A stretch of 64,000 bases of DNA from Stygiolobus caldivivus (GCF_019704315.1 NZ_AP024597.1:1426001-1490000); one strand, 5' to 3'; positions 31,833 to 42,400 are shown, counted from the first letter of the stretch. Program-made: numbers and translations. The notes: generated from the letters alone by a model not told the origin.

Positions 31833-32973
31833 CGTTCACGTCCCCAAAGTACTTGTAGTCACTGCTGAAGTACTCTAGATGCAACTTCTTGTAGGGGAAC
31901 TTCTCTAAGGCCTCTTGGTTTACCTCAACGCCCAAGCCGGGTTTATTTGTAGCGTATATGTACGAGTCCTTCACCTTAAAGTACTCTTTTATTATCGACT
32001 TCCTCACGCTCTGTGCGTCGACCCAGAACTCCATTATCAACGGGTTATTGATGTTGAGCATCAAGTTGAGCGTAGCAGCAGTGGCAATGGGGCCGTTGGG
32101 GTTATGCGGGGCTACTGTGGTGTAATAGGTCTCAGCCATAGAGGCTATTTCCCTGAAAGCCCAGACTCCGCCAACATGGCACACGTCGGGCTGGATGATG
32201 TCCGCGGCCCTCTCTTCGAGGAACTCGCGGTACCTGAACTTCGTGACTATCCTCTCCCCACTGGCGATAGGGACTGGGGACCTCTCCTTGACGTACCTGA
32301 GGGCTTTTATGTCTTCCTCCGGGACGGGCTCCTCTAACCAGAAGGGCTCGTACCTCGCGATCTCGTTGGCCACCTTTACAGCCGAGGAGACGTTAAACCT
32401 CCCGTGGGCGTCCAACATCACGTCTACCCCGTAACCTACTGAGTCCCTTATCGCCTTAAGCCTCGCCTTGGCCCTCTCCAGCTCCTCCACGCTTATCTGT
32501 GGCCCTGAACCCCCGAAAGGGTCGATTTTTACAGCCGTGAAACCGGACTCCACAGTCTCCCTCACCGCCCTGGCGAACTCTTCCGGACTCCTATCTCCCG
32601 ATATAAACCCGTTAGCGTAGACCCTCACCTTGTCCCTGACCTTACCCCCTAAGAGCTCGTAGACGGGCCTGTTGAGGCTCTTCCCCATAATGTCCCATAG
32701 GGCTTGTTCTACGGCACTTATAGCTGACATGAGTATAGGCCCTCCCCTCCAGAAGAAGTGCCTGTACAAGAAATTAGACACCTCCTGGACGTTCACTTCC
32801 CTGCCTATCAGGAAGGGCTTAAAGTCGTTGACCGCTGCTTCGACAGTTTTCTCAAAGTCCCCCATAGTCCCCTCCCCGTAACCCGTTACCCCCTCGTCGG
32901 TGTCTACCCTGACTATTACGAAGTTCCTCCAGACCGCGTTGACCAAGTATACTCTGACGTCTTTAATCCTCAA
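31816..32973 (-). CDS. Enolase-superfamily sugar-acid dehydratase
   Basis: 385 residues, mandelate racemase/muconate lactonizing group. Catalytic positions: K149 (AVKID), metal ligands D188 (LDAHGRFN), E214 ([10 protein letters not shown]) and E240 (ASGERI), and H290 (APHNPNGP). This pattern fits galactonate/gluconate/arabinonate-type dehydratases, which convert aldonic acids to 2-keto-3-deoxy acids. It lies 6 bp after the aldehyde dehydrogenase gene and overlaps the lactonase gene, so the three act in one pathway. Pentonate or hexonate substrate is undecided; the aldehyde dehydrogenase favours a pentonate. Confidence 0.88.
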   Translation of the reverse strand: MRIKDVRVYLVNAVWRNFVIVRVDTDEGVTGYGEGTMGDFEKTVEAAVNDFKPFLIGREVNVQEVSNFLYRHFFWRGGPILMSAISAVEQALWDIMGKSLNRPVYELLGGKVRDKVRVYANGFISGDRSPEEFARAVRETVESGFTAVKIDPFGGSGPQISVEELERAKARLKAIRDSVGYGVDVMLDAHGRFNVSSAVKVANEIARYEPFWLEEPVPEEDIKALRYVKERSPVPIASGERIVTKFRYREFLEERAADIIQPDVCHVGGVWAFREIASMAETYYTTVAPHNPNGPIATAATLNLMLNINNPLIMEFWVDAQSVRKSIIKEYFKVKDSYIYATNKPGLGVEVNQEALEKFPYKKLHLEYFSSDYKYFGDVNDGGSK

Positions 32974-32979
32974 AGCCTT

Positions 32980-34416
32980 TCACCTCGAATACACCACCAG
33001 TTTCGTCTCCGTCATTTCCAGCATAGTGTTTATGACGCTTTCCCTCCCTATACCGCTTTTCAGTACCCCTCCGAAAGGTAGGTTGTCCCACCTTAGCCTC
33101 GTGGTGTCGTTTATGACCACCGTCCCGGCCTTGAGTTTTGACGCTATCTCGTAAGCCCTTGAGAAGTCCTTCGTGAAGACCGACGCGTCAAGGCCGTATT
33201 GTGTGGAGTTGGCTACTCTTACAGCTTCCTCGTCACTACTCACGGGGACTACGGGTAAAATGGGGCCGAAGACCTCCTCCCTGAGGACTCTGGCCTTACT
33301 CTCGGGGCTTAGCCTCAACACTACCGGGGGGAAATAGTAACCTTTATCGGGGACTTTGCCCTCATATACCTCCTCCCCTCCCGCAGCTAACGCGTCGTTT
33401 AAAAACTCTTTCATCCTCGCGACTGCGTCACTCGAAATCAGAGGGGGTATGTCGACGCCTTCGTCCATAGGGTCACCTGCCCTGAACTTTTGCAACCCCG
33501 ACTTTAGCTTTTCCGTGAACTCCTCCTCTACCTCCCGCCTCACTATCACCCTTTTCGTCGCGTTGCAGAACTGCCCGGCGAAGTCGAACCTGCCTACCAG
33601 TGCTGACCTCACTGCCTTGTCTATATCGGCGTCCTCCAGTACGACCATAGCGTCGCTCCCACCCAACTCCATTATTACCCTTTTCCCGTTCTTTACCGCC
33701 CTACTCGCTAGGTCGAGCCCCACTGACGCTGAACCGGTGAACGTTATCAGGGAGACCTTTTCGTTGGAGACAAACTCGTCCCCGATCATTTCTGAGTTGC
33801 CGGTAACGACGTTCAGGCTACCCGGGGGGAACTCCTTCAGGACTAGTTGGGCGAGCTTGAGCTGTGTTAGGGGTGTCAGTGACGAGGGTTTAAATACTAC
33901 TGTGTTCCCCACCGCCAAAGCGGGGGCTACTTTGTGGGCGAAACTTGCCGCGGGGAAGTTAAACGGGGTTATGGCCGCCACTACCCCTAATGGCTCCCTC
34001 TTAACGAACGCTACCCTGTTCTCGTTTCCCGCCGGTAGTTCGTAGAGGTCTAGGGGTATGAATTGCCCTTCTAAGGCCCTCCTCAGCTCCGAGGCCGCGA
34101 GTTCGAATATTTGTGCAGTCCTTTCGATTTCCAGCCTGGAGCTCTTTATAGGCCTCCCCGTCTCCCTAGTCATGGTCACGGCCAGGTCATCTACATTACC
34201 CCTAATGGCCTTAGCGACTTCAGTTAAAAGCCTCGACCTTTTTGCAGGTGCGATAGCGTTGAGGCGGGGGGAGGTGTCGAGTGCTATGTCTATCGCGTTT
34301 TTCACTTCTTCCCTAGGAAGAGAAGGGACGTAGTCTATGACTTCACCCGTCGCCGGGTTCCTCACGGGTATTTTTTCACCTGAATCGACCTTTTCGTTCC
34401 CTATTATCGTAAACAT
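32980..34416 (-). CDS. Aldehyde dehydrogenase, likely 2,5-dioxopentanoate or semialdehyde type
   Basis: 478 residues, NAD(P)-dependent ALDH superfamily. Visible motifs: TPFNFPAASFAHKVAPALA (cofactor and oxyanion Asn), FTGSASVG, ELGGSDAMVV (general base Glu), FAGQFCNATKRV (catalytic Cys) and EVFGPILPV. It is first in the operon with a dehydratase and a lactonase. In Sulfolobales the non-phosphorylative pentose route ends with oxidation of 2,5-dioxopentanoate to 2-oxoglutarate, which is my proposed role by context. An AT-rich promoter (GTTTTTATTTG at about 34439-34449) precedes the ATG by about 25-30 bp. Confidence 0.88.
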   Translation of the reverse strand: MFTIIGNEKVDSGEKIPVRNPATGEVIDYVPSLPREEVKNAIDIALDTSPRLNAIAPAKRSRLLTEVAKAIRGNVDDLAVTMTRETGRPIKSSRLEIERTAQIFELAASELRRALEGQFIPLDLYELPAGNENRVAFVKREPLGVVAAITPFNFPAASFAHKVAPALAVGNTVVFKPSSLTPLTQLKLAQLVLKEFPPGSLNVVTGNSEMIGDEFVSNEKVSLITFTGSASVGLDLASRAVKNGKRVIMELGGSDAMVVLEDADIDKAVRSALVGRFDFAGQFCNATKRVIVRREVEEEFTEKLKSGLQKFRAGDPMDEGVDIPPLISSDAVARMKEFLNDALAAGGEEVYEGKVPDKGYYFPPVVLRLSPESKARVLREEVFGPILPVVPVSSDEEAVRVANSTQYGLDASVFTKDFSRAYEIASKLKAGTVVINDTTRLRWDNLPFGGVLKSGIGRESVINTMLEMTETKLVVYSR

Positions 34417-34946
34417 GTATACAATTAAGTATTTACAAATAAAAACTTTTAATACACAGTCTGTTAGTGTATTACGTGTTTGGTAGCCGAGTCCCCGTCG
34501 TTAATTGAAATGTCCTTTAGAGGATTAGACGAGCCCTATCTATAAATGGCCAAAATACCCGTCACAAGTCATGGGGTATTAAAAGGCCTTCTCAATACTC
34601 TTAAGTCTGACGTCCAGTAATAGACCTCTCACAGCTGCAAACGCAAGCCTGTTAGAGGCGGAGCATGTGGGGCCTTTATAGGACATAGTGTAGTCGCTGA
34701 GCTGTCCCTTTTTACTGCATGAGGCATAATAAGTCCCTGTCCCGACCCGCCGCTCCGGGGAAAATGTCCCTTTCGTTCCCGGTATATATAGCTTAATAAC
34801 GGCACTATGTCCTCACTGCTACCTTAGTAAGAAAGGAGTAGAAACCGAAAAATGGACATGGGCTGTCACGGTACAAAGTCGCTGGACAGCTCCGGTACGG
34901 GTGGGCAAATGTAGTGTAAAGACGTAACATATAGAATAATACTAAG
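34417..34946. other. Intergenic upstream of the aldehyde dehydrogenase operon
   Basis: No supported gene. A TATA-like GGTATATATAG at about 34779-34789 precedes only a very short ORF. The promoter of the leftward operon lies at 34430-34450. Confidence 0.5.
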
Positions 34947-34973
34947 CCACAGAAAAGCTTATAAGCTTTGTGG
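34947..34973 (+). promoter_or_regulatory. Palindromic promoter or operator
   Basis: The core AAAGCTTATAAGCTTT (34954-34969) is a perfect palindrome and is extended by CCACA and TGTGG arms with one extra base. The TATA-like TTATAAG lies in its centre, about 26 bp before GTG 34988. A dimeric repressor bound here would block TBP directly. Confidence 0.55.
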
Positions 34974-35392
34974 TGTATATAAATTTTGTGCTCCTTAACG
35001 AGGAGGAGAAAAAAGTAAAGTCCGTCCTCGAAAAGCTTAAAGAGATCGGCGTTAAGGCTAACGTGAGCAGTATAAAGTTTCACACGCGGAGGAAAAGGCC
35101 CACACGTTTCTATGTCACGGTAAATAAAAGCAACGTCTTAGTCTTTTCTACGTACGAATTCGTCGTGTACTCGGACATGGAAAGGTATGCGAGTTTCCTC
35201 TCCTCAAGCGTTAAGGTTAACGGGAGGACAATAGGGTTTACGGAGATAAAGATCCGTGACGGGACTAAAGAAGAGTCGCACCAGATCAACGCGTATTCGA
35301 GGATAGTCCCAGCGCCGACATTTGAGCCGTTTGACAGTAGAGATATAGTACGTATTAGGGTAGTGATGAGCAGTCCCTTTCGTAAGCCTTAA
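34970..35392 (+). CDS. Hypothetical protein, about 134-140 residues
   Basis: Family not recognised. The product is a soluble, basic alpha/beta protein: an N-terminal helix EEEKKVKSVLEKLKEIGV, then strands FYVTVNKSNVLVFSTYEFVVYS, and a C-terminal strand RIRVVMSS. No membrane segment, no Cys motif. The annotated GTG 34970 would place the start inside the palindromic promoter. GTG 34988, 26 bp after the TATA centre, suits a leaderless start better and gives 134 residues. It stands alone between intergenic regions. Confidence 0.6.
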   Translation: MVYINFVLLNEEEKKVKSVLEKLKEIGVKANVSSIKFHTRRKRPTRFYVTVNKSNVLVFSTYEFVVYSDMERYASFLSSSVKVNGRTIGFTEIKIRDGTKEESHQINAYSRIVPAPTFEPFDSRDIVRIRVVMSSPFRKP

Positions 35393-36346
35393 CCGTGTGT
35401 AAAGCTCTTTATTAAGGGTGGTGAATTAGGATGCTTTGTGGACTAGTCCAATTTTTATCTGAGTTAACGTGGAACTTGCTTTTAAGTCAACGCCTGATTT
35501 TGAATTTAAAAAAGTTTAACGAGCTTAACATCTTAGAAAATTGAAGGATTCAACAAAGCAGAATAAGGAGTACCGCTTTTTATAATAGCCCGTCCGTGTA
35601 CCCCTCTACAAGCTAGCCTATCACCTTTACGGGATATGCCTCGGGTAGAGCAGAAAGCTGAGGATTCCCCAGTGCCATTTACCGCTTTGTTTTTCGGTCA
35701 CGTTTTATCGGTCTACACACACGGGTAATAAGGCGGGAAATGGTAAGGCGAGCAGTAAGCTGTAGCGACCCTTACCGCACCGCTTTTCGGGTGCCTGAAG
35801 TCTTACGTTTTCTCCCGAGCCCCTCCTTTTTAGCATTACTAGAAGGGTTGACCTTTCCTATTAAAAGTTTTAAGACGGTGCTCTAATTAAAACCTGTCCC
35901 CTGAGCAGTCGAGTACCCTAAGGGCCTCAGCGAGGTTAGTCAGCACCACTCTGACCAATTACATACAAGCGGGGAAAAACCAAGGGTAAGGGCTTTGTTT
36001 CAGGGCCCTTCAATGCACTACGAAGGGCGTAAGGGCTCTCCTGCTCGGAAAGGCCATAGCAGGGCCTCATATACGGCGATTAGGCCCCTCCTCGCACCGA
36101 TGCACGATACCGCATATGGACAACGGTATATTTCGCAGTCCCTTATAGGGGGAGATGACGTCCAACCCACTGCGTGACACGACCTTAACTCGTCGTCCTT
36201 CATCGCGGCCGTCCTCTAATACCTTTGCGGCTGCAAAGGCCATGAACGTCCAGGCCCTCTTCCCTCCCACAGTAGAAACCCGACGAAGATGTGAGCTTCC
36301 GTGCAAAGACCTTACGTCGACACTTTCACTAATTAGTGCAATATTA
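35393..36346. other. Intergenic with one arm of a 24-kb-spaced inverted repeat
   Basis: 35429-35557 is the long inverted repeat paired with 60003-60131. Overlapping ORFs at about 35995-36306 on both strands are short, random in composition and lack promoters. Confidence 0.5.
35429..35557 (+). repeat. Long inverted repeat, left arm
   Basis: About 125 bp; the reverse complement recurs at 60003-60131 with few mismatches. Shared blocks include ATCTGAGTTAACGTGGAACT and TCAACGCCTGATTTTGAA. No ORF. Confidence 0.9.
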
Positions 36347-36601
36347 CAGCAGTTTATTCTACTTTAACGTAACTTAAAGATTTTCAACAGAATCTGCGCA
36401 TCTTCTAAACGATTTTCAACAGACAGGAGGAGCCCTCTTCTATACCCCTCAGATTGATGAGCTCTCCCGTGCTAAGCTCACCTTTGCAGTGCTTAGCCCT
36501 TTTCGTACTCCACATTTTTTAATAAACCAGACGTAAACTTAAAAACTTTATCAACATTACCGCTAGTTTGGTATTACCAAGGAAAAGTAGAATAACTGCT
36601 G
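36347..36601. mobile_element. MITE, family A, copy 1 (255 bp)
   Basis: Terminal inverted repeats: CAGCAGTTTATTCTACTTT at the left and AAAGTAGAATAACTGCTG at the right. The interior is nearly identical to 42965-43220 and contains no transposase. No clear target duplication was seen at this copy. Confidence 0.9.
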
Positions 36602-36703
36602 TCGCTTATCTGGACACTGTCAAAGCGTGATAATAGCCTACTTAAAATACGCACATCCCCAACGAGGGAGTTGCCCTTTAGTGCTCGGCTGGGCATAAAC
36701 GGG

Positions 36704-37120
36704 TTAACTATTAACTAACTTGACCACGACCTCATGGACTCTGCACGCCATCTGTAAAGCCTTTTCGGCGTCAAACCTGGAATAAATGTCTTCTGGCGGG
36801 GTACCGGTCTCCTCGTCACCGTACATCGCCGGCTCCCTCTCCTTCCTCAAGACCCTCGAATAATAAGAAAGCTCGTCTATCAGCTCTTGGAACCACTTAG
36901 GGAATTTACCGCTTTCCCTTTTTAAGACTACTCCTACATCGTGCCATTTAGGTGGCTCCACACCCACGAACCTGAGGGACGCCTTAAGGAGTAGCTCAAC
37001 GGCCTCCTGACACTGTCGTACTACATAGGGGTAATTCCCGTCATTCAGGGCCTCTTTGGCGTGTTTTATCCTCTCCTCGGCCTGCCTAACATAAGACCTG
37101 ACTAAGTCTTTGTTATCCAA
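36704..37120 (-). CDS. HEPN-domain protein (MNT-HEPN pair)
   Basis: 138 residues, all helical. The signature is an N-terminal helix pair with VRSYVRQAEERIKHAKEAL and YVVRQCQEAVELLLKASLR, then KWHDVGVVL. In MNT-HEPN modules the HEPN protein is the toxin or RNase half and the nucleotidyltransferase neutralises it. The canonical R-x4-6-H RNase motif is not evident (only RVH near the C-terminus), so activity is uncertain. It lies 2 bp after the nucleotidyltransferase gene, in one operon. Confidence 0.85.
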   Translation of the reverse strand: MDNKDLVRSYVRQAEERIKHAKEALNDGNYPYVVRQCQEAVELLLKASLRFVGVEPPKWHDVGVVLKRESGKFPKWFQELIDELSYYSRVLRKEREPAMYGDEETGTPPEDIYSRFDAEKALQMACRVHEVVVKLVNS

Positions 37121-37122
37121 CT

Positions 37123-37635
37123 TCAGTCACCGAAATCTATTACTTCCCCGAACTTGTAGTCCCTTTTCCTCCAATACCACGCTTTCTTAGACACCCAGAC
37201 CCTCTCAAAGTCCAGTTCCTCCAGCTTTTTCCTCGCCTTGTCGAGTACCCCCTTAAAGAACCCGTTTACGTCATAAAGTATTACGGCGTCTTGTGTCATG
37301 TCCATATAAAGGGGCGAGAAATGTCCTGCTTCCTCCGGGGTCTTGAGGATAGGGGAGAAAGTCACGTAATAGCCGTCGTCCATAAGCCTCTCTAAGTCCC
37401 CCTCTAACATCACCTCGAACTGGTCAAACAATATGACCCTTTCCGTCACAGTTTTGGGGAGGTTTTTAATGACTATGAAGAGGTCTATATCGCTGTCCCT
37501 CCGGTAGTCACCCCTAGCTATGCTCCCGAACACGACTACAGACACCAAATCGTCGCCTAGCTTCTCCTTCATCAGGTTAACCAGCTTCTCTAGCAAACTC
37601 CTGTAAGGTTCGTCCACACCTATATTTAACCCCAC
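37123..37635 (-). CDS. Minimal nucleotidyltransferase (MNT antitoxin)
   Basis: 170 residues. Pol-beta fold with VVFGSIARGDYRRDSDIDLFIV: GS at 37-38 and the metal-binding Asp pair D49 and D51. Minimal nucleotidyltransferases paired with HEPN proteins can neutralise them, in known cases by AMPylation. The extension after residue 110 is longer than in the smallest MNTs and ends with a basic aromatic helix (KKAWYWRKRDYKFGE). It is first gene of the pair. Confidence 0.87.
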   Translation of the reverse strand: MGLNIGVDEPYRSLLEKLVNLMKEKLGDDLVSVVVFGSIARGDYRRDSDIDLFIVIKNLPKTVTERVILFDQFEVMLEGDLERLMDDGYYVTFSPILKTPEEAGHFSPLYMDMTQDAVILYDVNGFFKGVLDKARKKLEELDFERVWVSKKAWYWRKRDYKFGEVIDFGD

Positions 37636-37668
37636 ACAGTAAATAAAAGCTTTAGGCTGAAAGTCAGG

Positions 37669-37770
37669 TTTTGTCAGGGGTCAAAGGTCAAAAACCTCAT
37701 CTCCTCCTTAAAAATTTTTAGACCTTACACTAACGGTACTGTTGCCCTTTATTAACTGGGTATAGGTCTG
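37669..37770 (+). repeat. Dispersed repeat family C, copy 1
   Basis: About 100 bp: TTTGTCAGGGGTCAAAGGTC at the left and a conserved core CTTACACTAACGGTACTGTT then GCCCTTTATTAACTG at the right. It is related to 39284-39396 (inverted) and 42718-42816. Core-only copies occur at 46588, 46660, 46820, 56828 and 62418. Confidence 0.8.
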
Positions 37771-37856
37771 CAGTTAGGGTTGAGAAACGTGTGGTCTGGT
37801 ATTACCCTGAACAGTTACGTTAATACTCATATAGCATTTATTGAAAAATCGCGACT

Positions 37857-38130
37857 GCTGAGTATTACACTAAACATTTATATTAATATTTATACTTAAT
37901 CTTATGTTAAAAGCTCAAGAGTCTCCAACTCTTAACCGTGAAAAATGTAATAGCTCAACCTAATTAGTAAAAACATATCGACGTAAGTTTTTACGTAAAA
38001 TGCTACTCATATATCATTTTACGTCAAATATTCAATAGCTCCAAAACCCTGATCGTGAAGTTTGCAATACTACGTGTGTAATTGGTATAAACATGCCGAC
38101 ACATAGGCTTTGGATAAAATGCTTAGGAAC
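37857..38130 (-). repeat. Dispersed repeat family B, copies 3 and 4 in tandem
   Basis: The first unit (37857-38013) has TTTATACTTAATCTTATGTT, GTGAAAAATGTAATAGC and TTTTTACGTAAAATGCTA. The second (38014-38130) is shorter, with TTTTACGTCAAATATTC, GATCGTGAAGT and TTGGTATAAACATGCCGAC. Same orientation as 30490-30641. Confidence 0.7.
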
Positions 38131-38150
38131 TGGTTAAAGGGATCCCCATC

Positions 38151-38912
38151 TTACGCTACTATAATTTTCCCGTACATTCCCATTTCCGCGTGTCCTGGGT
38201 ATTCACATAAATAGTAGTAGACTCCGGGTTGAGAAAACGTAACAGTAAAACTGAACTCATAAGCTTGTCCGGAGTTATAATTCGCTGGAGGTAAGAAGGG
38301 GGTCATTCCCAATACGTTCATTCTAATGTCCATCATGACGTAATACGGATAAGGAGGGGGGACGGAGGTTATGGCAATATTGTGATAATCACCCGCGTCT
38401 AGGTTTATTAATACGACGTGGACTGACGCACCGGGAGGTATTATCAACGTGGGATTTATTAACCCGTAAATCACGAAAACGTTATCTTGAGCATAAGAGG
38501 GAGGAGTATAACCGGTTAAGTTTACAGCCCTTTTATGTCCCATCGATAAGACCGTTATAGTGATATCCTTTGACGTAAATATTATACTATCATTATTAGG
38601 GAATACCTTCGCGTATGAAGGCACACTTTTCGTCGTGGATACGGCTTCAGGTATAGGTACCGTACTTTCATACATCACTTCATACCCTCCGTAATAACCC
38701 ATCATATGATACATCCCTCTACTCCCCATCATCCCTCCACTCATCATCCCTCGTGAATAATAACCCATATTCTCTATTTGTTGGTTGTAATAGTTTGCTG
38801 ACTCTTTTTGGTATTGCTGCGGTAGATAAACCGTGTAGTACGCATATGAAATTACTCCAGCAACTGTAACAACTAACAAGATTAATAGTATTATAATAAA
38901 TGACTTCTTCAT
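38151..38912 (-). CDS. Membrane-anchored cupredoxin, sulfocyanin-like
   Basis: 253 residues. A membrane anchor at 4-26 precedes a linker with about ten Met (residues 56-80, for example GMMSGGMMGS), then a cupredoxin domain. Type 1 copper ligands: H177 (AGDYHNI), C236, H241 and M246 in CEYPGHAEMGM, the Cys-x4-His-x4-Met spacing of sulfocyanin and rusticyanin. It would carry electrons on the outer membrane face to a terminal oxidase. The Met-rich linker could bind Cu(I). No oxidase genes are adjacent. A GGAGGAG lies 14 bp before the ATG. Confidence 0.85.
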   Translation of the reverse strand: MKKSFIIILLILLVVTVAGVISYAYYTVYLPQQYQKESANYYNQQIENMGYYSRGMMSGGMMGSRGMYHMMGYYGGYEVMYESTVPIPEAVSTTKSVPSYAKVFPNNDSIIFTSKDITITVLSMGHKRAVNLTGYTPPSYAQDNVFVIYGLINPTLIIPPGASVHVVLINLDAGDYHNIAITSVPPPYPYYVMMDIRMNVLGMTPFLPPANYNSGQAYEFSFTVTFSQPGVYYYLCEYPGHAEMGMYGKIIVA

Positions 38913-39467
38913 TAGTCTTTTTACTCTCCTCCATATTATTCAAGTCTACTCTAATGGTTTTCAGTTACCTCTAAAGGTGAACGGTTACTGTACTCGGTAG
39001 GCTAATGAGGGGCAAACTGAGCTTTAAAGTGCCGTCGCAAATTGAAATTTTTCCCTTGTGTCAGTATAGTTCGTGAGAAGATAATACAGTATACGAGAAA
39101 CCCTTCTAGATAAACTAAATCATAAAATTGTTACCTTACACTTTTATAAGTGATATGTATTAATATTGACAAGTGTATATTTAATTGTGTATAACCTACT
39201 CTCTCGGGTCGTTCCACATATCCATTGGAATTTCTAATTGTCTTATTGAAGTGGGTTTTAACTGTTAATTATACGTCTCAAGTAAAATTATACCCGTTCA
39301 GTTAATAAAGGGCAACAGCACCATTAGCGTAAGTCCAAAAAAAAAAATGTTAGAAAAGAAGGTGGACGTTGACCTTTGACCCCTGACGAAGTATAATACT
39401 AAAAAACTGGTGTGAAGAGTAGGGGGCATGACTTAAATTAGATAGGACGTCCCACACACTTGGTTAT
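38913..39467. other. Intergenic upstream of the 1059-residue gene
   Basis: No gene. Repeat C copy 2 lies at 39284-39396; a run of 11 A occurs at about 39338-39348. Confidence 0.6.
39284..39396 (-). repeat. Dispersed repeat family C, copy 2 (left flank of 1059-residue gene)
   Basis: Inverted copy of 42718-42816, with conserved ends ATACCCGTTCAGTTAATAAA and TTTGACCCCTGACGAAGTAT. The two copies bracket the large ORF as an inverted repeat of about 105 bp. Confidence 0.85.
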
Positions 39468-42400
39468 TTGTCCACGAATTATACCAATTCCGTAGAGGAT
39501 ATTTCGATCTACAATGGAGACGTTACACCCCATAATATTCTAAGGTTTAAATTTTACCCCATGTTTAGTTATATAGTGGTAGAGGTCTTAAACGCCAAAC
39601 AGCTCAGGAAATTATTACGTTCTCAGGATAAGGTATTCGTAGGTGGTCTACCCTTCGTCGGGAAGACCACCCTTATCACTGAAGCTTGCGGGGGGCTTTG
39701 CGGTGAGAAAGTCCAGTATATAGAACTGCCCAAGGAGTTCCACAGCGTCGACGAACTAAACGCTTGGAAGGAGAAAGTCGACAAGGTACGTAGGGGGGTA
39801 ATAGAAGGCAGGAGTTACGTAATAGACCTCGTACTGGGGAAAGTGACCCCCACAGACAAACCCTCCCTGGTGTCACCGCTCAGGGGGATAGAAGGTGAAG
39901 TAGTGAAAGTGAAGGGCTTAAGAGCGATCAGGACGTTATATAAGGAGGGCATAAGGGATGACAAAGTGGTATCAAAAGTCCTGTTATATTCCACAGTGGC
40001 AATGCCAGACCACTATACGGTCATACCAAAGCTCGTGAACGAAGGGGTGGAGCTGTATAAGCAGGGCAAGTTGGACAAGGCCCTAAACGTCGTGTTAGGG
40101 CTGAAGAGGCTCTACGCCCTGCTCCTGCCAGAGGACGTGAGCGGGGAAGAAGCCATAGTCCACGCACTTGGGTCGGTACTACCAAAGGGTATAGACTTCA
40201 AGACCGCTTGGGGGGAGTTAAGCGACACGTGGAAGGAGCTGGTATATTACAGGTTGGACTGGGCACTGGGGCTCCTACCCGGTACAGCGAAGAAAGTCCT
40301 TGCTAGGAAAGAGGTCACACCTAAGGGAGAAGCGGTGTCCGTACCCCAAATAGACCCCTTCTTCGTAGACTTAGCGGAGTGGGGTAAGTCCATATACCTT
40401 AATGGAGCAGACTTGTGTATAGTAGGCCCCATAAAGTCGGCAAAGTCTACCTTAGCTGACTCTATACGTCAAATGATAGGGGAAGTAGACGTGGTCGACT
40501 ACAACAACTATAACTTCTTAAGCTTAAACGAGAAGCTTACATCAGGGGAGCGGTATATCGCAGTACTCACCGAGGACTTATACTACTCCATACCTACGGT
40601 ATGTATTATGATACACTCGGACAAGTATATTTCGGAATTTATAGACTATTTATACCTAAAGGAAAATAAGAGGCGTAAGAGGCCGCACGCCGACACCTTA
40701 AGGCCGGGGCCCGACTATTACTACGACCTCCACGAGCTTAAGTACGGTATGGAAGAAGACGAAATAGAAGACCAATACTTATACGAGATGGACAACTACA
40801 TTAAAAACACGGTCTTCGGCGGTGACGTCAAGCTAATGGAAAACTACTTACCCCTATTTGCGTTGGGGAAAGACTACTTACCCCTGCCTGTGAAGGCGAG
40901 CGAGGCTGTGCTGAAGTACCTTAACAAAAGTGTCCACGAACCGTTCCTAAGGTGGTTTTCAGCTTTTTACTATAGGAGTGATACTATAGGGGAGGGCGTA
41001 GAAATAGACAAAAAGCAGGCAGTGCAGAGGGTGAGGGAGGAATTAATAAGGGCGGTAAAGGAGCAAGGGCTGCAGGACGACCTATTGAGGGTGTACTTTG
41101 ATAATGTGTCAAAATTCGTTTACTACCCCGAGACTGGTATAGACGGTTTCGTAAAGACCGCTTACGGCAATTATTCCCCCTTGGCGGACGCAGTCCTTTA
41201 CGACCCCGACATATTGGAGGAGTTTGGATGGGATTTAGGGGACAAATTAAAGGAGACCTGCGACTCACTGGGGGAGCTCTTGAAACACATTTATGAGGTC
41301 GACGAGGATAATGCATCGGAGGTGATGAAAAGTGCCCTCAACATATTTGAGCGCAGGTTGTACAATTACGCGGCGGTATATAGGGTACTGTCCTCACATG
41401 ACGTCGACATAAACTGTATTAGGAATGCGTTTTATGCTATGAAGGTCTACGTATATTATCTGGAAGAGGTTGGGGTATTCGAAAAACTTGAGGAAAAGCT
41501 GTATGACGCTGTGGTCGCTACTAAGGACGAGGAATTAGTACGGGAGTACATGAAGATGGCCTTTAAGTATTACCTCAATACTAGGAGTAGCCCCCAAAAA
41601 ATAGTAGACCACGTAACCAAAATAGCCGGGCTTTCAGGTGTAGCCAAGGCTGCGTGTAGCCCCGTATACGCGGTAGACATGGTGCTGAACGGTAAGGTCA
41701 AACCCGAGGGGATAAAGGACCCGGTAGAGGTCTTTGGGGCGTTGATGGGGCTCATTGAAATGGGACCCCTTATAATGGAAAAGGATAATCTGGGGTTAGC
41801 CGTAGAGTTCTATAACGTCCTCGAGGGGCTCTACCACAAGTTCACTAAGGTAGCTAAGGTGATAGACGACGAGGCTATACGTACGGTCTACGACGTGGTT
41901 TACGATGCGGAACTGCAGGACAAAAAAGAGTTCTTGGACTATATATCCGTAGTGGTGGACATGTACGGTTTCGCAGCAGGGGTTATGACCTTTTACAATT
42001 ACGGTATAGAGGGAGATTTCGCCGACGCATTAGAACGAATAGACTTAATGGTCACCCCGGTGTACAGTTATATTGTTAATGAGCCCAGTCTGGATAAAGA
42101 GAGGGCGACGTGGTTATTGGAGGCCTATAAGGTAAAGCTCGCCAAAGAACTCCTCACCTCCAAGTACGGTTACAAGGCCGTACTGCAGGACATCGTGGAT
42201 CTGTACTCTAAGGTCGAGGGGTTACCCGACAAGACACTGAAGGAGAGGGTGCTACTGGCATACCTCATATCCAAGTTACTGCTATACGGTGAGGTCGCGG
42301 AACCGATACCACCCCTCCGAGCGGAGGTACTATATAGAGCGGCTTTAGCCCTTACCGGGAAAGACGTAGACGGCTTCCTCAAAGAAGTAGAGGAAATACG

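Larger units (their letters stand above)
37636..38150. other. Intergenic packed with dispersed repeats
   Basis: It holds repeat C (37669-37770), repeat B (37857-38013) and, directly after it, a partial second B copy (38014-38130). No gene. Confidence 0.6.

Noticed and set aside
35995-36306. Overlapping ORFs of 60-79 codons
   Set aside because: Competing frames on both strands without promoter or family resemblance.
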